NCBI RefSeq assembly: GCF_963678635.1
Contig: NC_087068.1
Coordinates: 36,837,436 to 36,901,435 of the forward strand
Source: Symsagittifera roscoffensis
Taxonomy: Eukaryota; Xenacoelomorpha; Acoela; Convolutidae
Length of the DNA stretch: 64,000 bases
Direction: 5' to 3'
Part shown: positions 59,204 to 64,000 of the stretch, piece by piece
Layout of the letters: every line of letters begins with the position of its first letter
How positions within the stretch are numbered: the stretch's first letter is position 1
The notes under the pieces: generated by a model
What the model was told of the DNA's origin: nothing
Database searches by the model: none
The model's input: only the letters and a program-made list of their open reading frames with translations
Made by a program: the position numbers and the translations under genes

Positions 59204-60110
59204 GCAGGCATTTCTAAAGCCGTTATTTCTATGAACGCTTGATGTGAGATTTTTGGAGCCATTGTTAAAGTAAGGAAGAGGTTATAGGAATGGCTTGATA
59301 AAGTTAAAACAGAAGTTTTGGAGTGGATGAAAGTAGGTTTAGGTACCAATTGGTTTTTTTTTGTAGACAAAAGATACGAACGGTCATGTTGGCACTTCGA
59401 GCGTGCATATTTCGTGTAGGGTTTTTATAAGCATTTAAGAAACTATAAAGTATCGCGTACTTCTCGTTTTAAATACCAATTATTTTTGATAATTTTCTTA
59501 GCGGTGAGACTTGACTCAGAAAACAATTTTACCTTTCGAATGAGATGCAAAGTTTGTTATAAAAGGTTATGTTATGGGCGTTCTTATCTTTTGTACAAGT
59601 TTTGAGAAAACTTTTGGCATGTTAATTGACTTTACTTTTTTTCAGTTTTGAACGATTTTTTTGAAATTTTAACGCTTTAGACAATTTAAGGCATTCAAAT
59701 TTCTGCATATACTTGTAAGGAGATATAAATCTATTTTTTTTTGGTTTCGGTTCAAACAAATTTTGTTTATCAGGTTTTTGTCTATTAATTTTTTTTTGTA
59801 TATGGGGAAACCTGGTTTTTTTGTTAAATTCTTTCTTGGTACTCCGAGGATTATCAATAAATTGATCGAATAAAAATTAAAATTTCACACTTGAGATTGA
59901 AGAGTTTTTTAATTTGAAGTTTAGCAAAAATTTTAGAACAATTTGAATTTTGAACTATAGCACAAAAACGTTCTTTTTCTAAATCGATTCTCGATCTGAA
60001 AACTTTGTTGAGTGACTTTAATTTTTCAGGAGGTTTAAGCACAAAATAGATTCTGAATGAGCAAAAACCTCTTTCAAAACAGATCTCGATTGAGTTTTTT
60101 GAAATTGAGA
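59204..60110. other. AT-rich, nothing recognised
   Basis: Homopolymer-rich sequence. The minus frames at 59669-59857 and 59854-60042 are Lys/Asn/Ile/Leu-rich, as expected from AT-rich DNA. Confidence 0.5.
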
Positions 60111-60114
60111 TGTT

Positions 60115-60860
60115 GATGTTGAGTTCCTGGAGGTTCGGACCTTCAGACGGAATCCTTGAGGTTGGCCCCGAAGTTGGATCCTGAAATCGTGTACTGCAGT
60201 AGGCCTTGAGGATCGCGTCCCGAAGATAATGCCTGGGATTGGCACCTTGAGATTGGGTCCTTAAGAGTGGGTCTCTTCAGATGGGGTCCTTGAAGTAGGC
60301 CCCGGAGTTGGATCCTGAAATCAAGTCCTGCAGTAGCCCTTGAGGATCGCGTCCTGAGGATAGGGCCCGTGATTGCCACCTTGAGACGTGGTCCTGAAGG
60401 CGAGTGCTGAGATTGGGACTTTGGGCTCTTTGAGATTCGATCGCCGATTTTGGCTTCTGTGGTCAAGTCCTGAAAATGGACCATGATCGCCGACAGATGG
60501 GCTCCTTGAGATTCGATCGCCGATTTTGGCTTCTGTGGTCAAGTCCTGAAGATGGACCCTGAAATTGGGACCCTCTGATGAGGTCCTTGAGATTGATCCC
60601 GAAATAGGGTCCTGAGATTGGGTCTTGAAGATGGGCCCTGAGATTGGGGTCCTCGGACGAGGTCCTTGAGATTGGCCCCAAAGTTGAGTCCTGAAGATAG
60701 GTCCTGAGACTGGGACCTTCGGATTGGGTCCCTCAAGTTTGGCCCCGAAATTAAGTCCTGACTATAGGTCCCGAGAATGGGCCTTCGGATGGGGTCCTTG
60801 AGATTGGCCCCGAAATTGATCCCGAGATTGGCCTTGAGGTTGGGGTCCTTGAGATTGTGG
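60115..60860. repeat. Minisatellite, GC-richer than its surroundings
   Basis: Built from variants of GGTCCTTGAGATTGG and CCCCGAAGTTG. Higher-order copies are visible: GATTCGATCGCCGATTTTGG occurs at about 60,433 and 60,508 (period about 75), and TTGAGGATCGCGTCC at about 60,207 and 60,346 (period about 139). Several minus frames stay open because of the repeat, giving Gly/Ser/Arg/Gln-rich peptides in more than one frame, so I do not call a gene. It lies just downstream of the AIG1-type gene. Confidence 0.8.
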
Positions 60861-60988
60861 TCGCCAATATTTAAGACTCTTTGATATCAAAATCTTAAAT
60901 TAATCTTAGATTTTCATCTTTTAGTTTATATATCATCAAAATTATGATCAGTCTCCAATAATCTATAATTGAGCAGTGTCAGATTGCA

Positions 60989-60994
60989 TTTATT
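60989..60994 (-). terminator. Candidate polyadenylation signal of the AIG1-type gene
   Basis: AATAAA on minus, about 205 nt beyond the stop at 61198. It is the nearest canonical hexamer I see if the gene ends there. Confidence 0.35.
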
Positions 60995-61197
60995 TGAATT
61001 TCGGATAACTTGTGAATGTCTCGCGTCCGGATTTAATCGGACTATGACAATCGGTTACAAGTAGTTTTTTTTAAATTGTTTAATTGTTCTTTTTTCATTT
61101 AAAAAGCTGGAGACAAATAGCCGCAATTATTTTCTATATCCGGTTCTTAACCCATATCACTTTTTCCAAAGTACAAAAGGTAGAAGTCAATGAAATA

Positions 61198-62782
61198 TCA
61201 AGCAAACTTATTGAAAAACGGAAAACTTTTTGAGTATTTCTCACCTTGTGTTTCCATTTCTGCTTTCTTTTTCTGCTCTTCCAGTGCCTTTACAGCTGCC
61301 GTTGCCTGCTGCTGTCGCAATTTTTCCTCCATCTCAGCTGCTTTTGCTTCCATCTTTGTCTTTTCCTCCTGTTTTTGCCGTTCAAACTTTTTAGTGAGTT
61401 CCTGCTCCTGTTTTTTAATCTGCTCTTGTTTTTCATTCAATTTAGCCTCCTGCTCCGCTTTTTCCTTTCTGTGTTTCTCCTCCATTTTTTCCTGCTGTAT
61501 CTTTAGCTTCCTGATTTGATCATTAAGCTTCGAATTGTCTTGCTCATTTGATAACTTTTTCTCAAGATCTTCTTGCTGCTTTTGAATTTTCTTCAATTTT
61601 TCTTCAAGCTCTCTATCTTTTTTCTCACTCTGTTCATCAAATTGCTTCTGCAGTTTTTCATTTTCAGTTTGTTTTTTCAGCAACTGACTTTCCATTTCTT
61701 GTTCCATTTTTCGCAGCTTCGCTTCTAACAGTTCTCGATCTTTTCGCCTTTCCTGGGCTATTTTGTTCAAGTCTTCGGCATGCTTTCTTTCCATAGTGCG
61801 ACGATCCTCTTCAGTTTTCTGCTTTAGTGCGTCCATCTGTTGGGAGAACTGCAATTGCATTTCTCTCATCTCCGTTTCCCTATAAAATCAGTACCATTTG
61901 ACCCTGTAAGATTATGTTACTTGTATAAAACTATCGTGTGAGAAAATTTAAAAATGATTACCTGCGTTCAATTTCAAGTTGTCTTTGCCGTTCCACTTCT
62001 GCGAGTTGCTTTTCTCTCTCTTCCATCTGTCTTTTCAGCTTCCTAGACTCTGTTTCAACTTTCTTGACATCCACTGTCGGGAGAGGAGAGGCTCTTTCAA
62101 CCAGCTGCCACAAGTCTCGCATCCCTTTTTGAAAAATTTCCTCTTCTTCCCTGTTTCCTACATCTCGGCATGCATCCAGTATGATATACTTCAATCCTCT
62201 TCCATTGGAAAACTTCTCCTGCACAGACGAAATATATTTGACTGCCAATTGGGCATCGCTCTGCTTGGTTATTCTCAATCGATGTTGAACACTTGCCGAA
62301 TCCATTCTGAGACACGTAAAAACTATAATTGCCTGCTTCCAAAAATTTTGTCCAAACATGGCTTCGAAGATTTTTATCATTCCAATTAAAGAACCGTCTA
62401 ATCTTCTTTCGCTTCCGTTGACGGCTAATATGAATAAATTGACATGATCACACTTGTTTCTTAACTTCATCACTAGGTCCGAGATTATGGTCGCGTCTGT
62501 ATCCCTATCAGGATCGTCAAATCCAATGGTGTCAATTAAAGAGACAAGGTGTTCTCTGCTTCCGTTATAGTGCACGTTTCCAAACGTCGTACTTCCGGTA
62601 CAACCCTGCGTTCCAGCAGAGACGGGGAATAGTGTGGCATCGTGGCCCTTGCCTGCAATCACATTGCACAGGCTGCTCTTCCCCGTCCCTGTTTTGCCAA
62701 TGATCAGAATTTTCTTGAACATGTTTCCATTTATGTCTTCAACAATACAAGTGTCTCGGGGTTCGGATACCTGACTGCTCAT
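61198..62782 (-). CDS. AIG1/GIMAP-type GTPase with long C-terminal coiled coil, two exons
   Basis: Exon 62782-61962 and exon 61879-61198 join in frame (CGC AG/G GAA) across an 82-bp intron with GTAATC donor and TTTTATAG acceptor, giving 500 codons. Start: Met at 62782 is chosen because an acceptor (TTTGATTTAG) ends just upstream at 62,791; a Met 10 codons earlier is the alternative. Residues 29-36 form the P-loop GKTGTGKS, 84-87 DTIG is the G3 motif, and 111-150 (CDHVNLFILAVNG...MFG) is the conserved AIG1 box, with FTC at 155-157 where classical GTPases have NKxD. From about residue 250 a Glu/Lys/Gln heptad-rich coiled coil runs to near the end. AIG1 proteins bind GTP, often oligomerise on membranes, and are linked to immunity and cell survival. 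A strong donor (CAAG/GTGAGA, 61,243-61,246) suggests the last exon may splice onward instead of ending at 61198. Confidence 0.88.
61880..61961 (-). other. Intron of the AIG1-type gene (82 bp)
   Basis: GT at 61961-61960 and AG at 61881-61880 on minus. Removing it restores the frame between the GTPase exon and the coiled-coil exon. Retaining it would end translation at an immediate TAA (61958-61960) after the GTPase domain and first helix. Confidence 0.85.
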
Positions 62783-62812
62783 TGCTGCTGCTAAATCAAA
62801 CAAAACCATCAA

Positions 62813-63679
62813 ACTTTTAGATTTTCAATCTTAGAATTTCAGCAAGGAATACCAACTCATCACCAAAGGGTCCCCCTTTTGTATTACTTAATGTTTAATG
62901 ACGACATCCATTTTTGGCGACCAACCTTAAGACGGCATTTTTGACCTATTTTTTAAAAATATGGCCGCGGCGCAAATAAAAATTTCATGAAGCGCTCGGA
63001 AATTAATTTAGTCTGCCAAAAAGGTTGTGAAGTTCTCGTAAACTTTTTAAATTTAGCTTCCCCCCTGCTCGAGAAAAGCCTAGATCCGCCTCTGATCGAA
63101 ATAATATCAATTACCTACAATCCATAAAGTCATTTGTTATCATTCAAAAGAATGTTTTTTGAGCACTTGAGAATTTTCGAGCGTTACCAGTGGATTATAG
63201 TGAGCAATATAGTAACATGAGCAAATCTCACGTGTTTCAGGCCACTCAGGCAAATTTTTGGTTCACTATTACTATTTGTGAATCAGAATTTGTTCAACTA
63301 TTTGTTACACTATTTGTTTAACGAATTATTGAAAAACGGACGCGAATTTGCCCGATCTTGGAAAATTCAGAGCAGCTTTGTGCGACCCAAAACAGAGAAC
63401 TCAGGGCATTAGAATTTTGGAGCGACTTCGCGAGACCCAAAATAGATAAGTAGTGAATTGTGCTCTGAACTTTGCACAAAACTTGGCTTGACTTGTTGTT
63501 CGGTATGACTTGTTCAAAATGAAATTTACCTGGGGATAAAACCATGCTAGGATAGATAATTGATGGCTCAAACAAAGACTGGTTTAAGAATATATACACG
63601 TCAATTATTTTCTAGTAACTAACATTTAGTAGAGTTTTAAACTAAAACTACTTTAAAAGTCAACCCGAGTCGAGATTTT
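62813..63679. other. Upstream region of the AIG1-type gene; no gene seen
   Basis: AT-rich intergenic sequence which should hold the promoter or an untranslated first exon, not identified. A 93-codon minus frame at 63318-63599 has no motif. At 63079-63094 the sequence CCTAGATCCGCCTCTG looks like the terminus of a hAT-type transposon, without a matching left end. Confidence 0.4.
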
Positions 63680-63983
63680 TCACCTAATTTGAAGCAAGAT
63701 TTGAGCAGTTTGAGCGGTTTTTTTAGACAATTACGCTCAAAATCTTGCTTCAAAATGAGCGGTTTGAGCGGTTTTTGAACGGTTTATCAAAAAAAAAAAA
63801 ACCGCTCAAAAACCGCGCAAGATTTGAACAGTTTTGAGCGGTTTATCCAAAAAAACCGCTCAAAAACCGCTCAAATCTTGCGCGGTTTTTGAGCGGTTTT
63901 TTTAGATAAACCGCTCAAAACCGTTCAAATCTTGCGCGGTTTTTGAGCGGTTTTTTTCGATAAACCGTTCAAAAACCGCTCAA
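63680..63983. repeat. Hairpin-forming satellite (TTGAGCGGTTT / AAACCGCTCAA)
   Basis: Alternating direct and inverted copies of TTGAGCGGTTTTT with short loops such as AGAT or CGAT. The last part is a tandem repeat of period 54 (TCAAATCTTG at 63,871 and 63,925), each unit being itself nearly palindromic. It continues into the gap, and the secondary structure and repetition probably stopped the assembly. Confidence 0.9.
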
Positions 63984-64000
63984 NNNNNNNNNNNNNNNNN
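63984..64000. other. Assembly gap (Ns)
   Basis: Seventeen undetermined bases at the window end, directly after the hairpin satellite. Confidence 1.

Noticed and set aside
54646-59350. TAGGTACCAATTG at 54,646 and 59,340 as LTR ends of the Bel/Pao element
   Set aside because: Only 13 bp match; sequence on both sides is unrelated, so it does not define LTRs.
60018-60736. Gly/Ser/Arg-rich protein encoded by the minisatellite
   Set aside because: Several overlapping frames are open at once and end at different stops, as expected for a short-period repeat.
1-63983. CRISPR array, bacterial operons or ribosomal RNA
   Set aside because: No spaced identical short repeats with unique spacers, no operon structure and no rRNA-like sequence; the tandem repeats present are minisatellite and hairpin satellite.

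Overview
This window looks like repeat-dominated, AT-rich DNA from an animal, probably an invertebrate. The reasons are spliceosomal introns, a Bel/Pao retroelement (a superfamily known only from metazoans), several Ty3/Gypsy elements (one with an envelope-position ORF), a tRNA-derived SINE and an AIG1/GIMAP-type GTPase gene. I cannot name the species. Almost everything before 42 kb and between 44.8 and 59.2 kb is decayed transposable-element sequence. Only two loci look like ordinary host genes: a small exon at 42,333-42,851 and the AIG1-type gene at 61,198-62,782, both on the minus strand.

Layout. 1-16,740 (minus): Gypsy element A, with gag, protease, RT, RNase H, integrase and an env-like third ORF. 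Its protease-RT-RNase H part is present twice because about 4.15 kb (5,146-9,297) is tandemly duplicated. 17,128-39,525 (plus): Gypsy element B and its flanks, shuffled into a mosaic. It holds a 2.04-kb unit repeated 2.3 times, two large pol copies, four 243-bp 3' LTRs (TGTCAT...ATGACA, each right after AAAGGGGAG) and four copies of the same downstream flank, two of which carry a complete MITE-like element. 39,526-42,212: degraded non-coding DNA with one tRNA-derived SINE. 42,213-42,851: exon of an unidentified protein with two similar halves. 44,855-53,140 (minus): Gypsy element C with both LTRs and a 5-bp target duplication (CAATT), its integrase end duplicated. About 53.15-53.56 kb: possible copia-type RT scrap. 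55.0-59.2 kb (minus): decayed Bel/Pao element. 60.1-60.86 kb: GC-richer minisatellite. 61.2-62.8 kb: AIG1-type GTPase with a long coiled coil. 63.68 kb to the end: hairpin-forming satellite running into an assembly gap.

The main theme is not a gene system but a rearrangement pattern. Three unrelated LTR elements all carry multi-kilobase direct duplications whose junctions show 2-5 bp of microhomology or a short insertion. Copies of element B share the same inactivating lesions and the same downstream flank, so they multiplied as DNA after the element had died, not by retrotransposition. None of the retroelements looks autonomous: catalytic residues are lost in RT (CLGD, YMDN) and integrase (D to N, K or G; E to Q), and frames are broken throughout.
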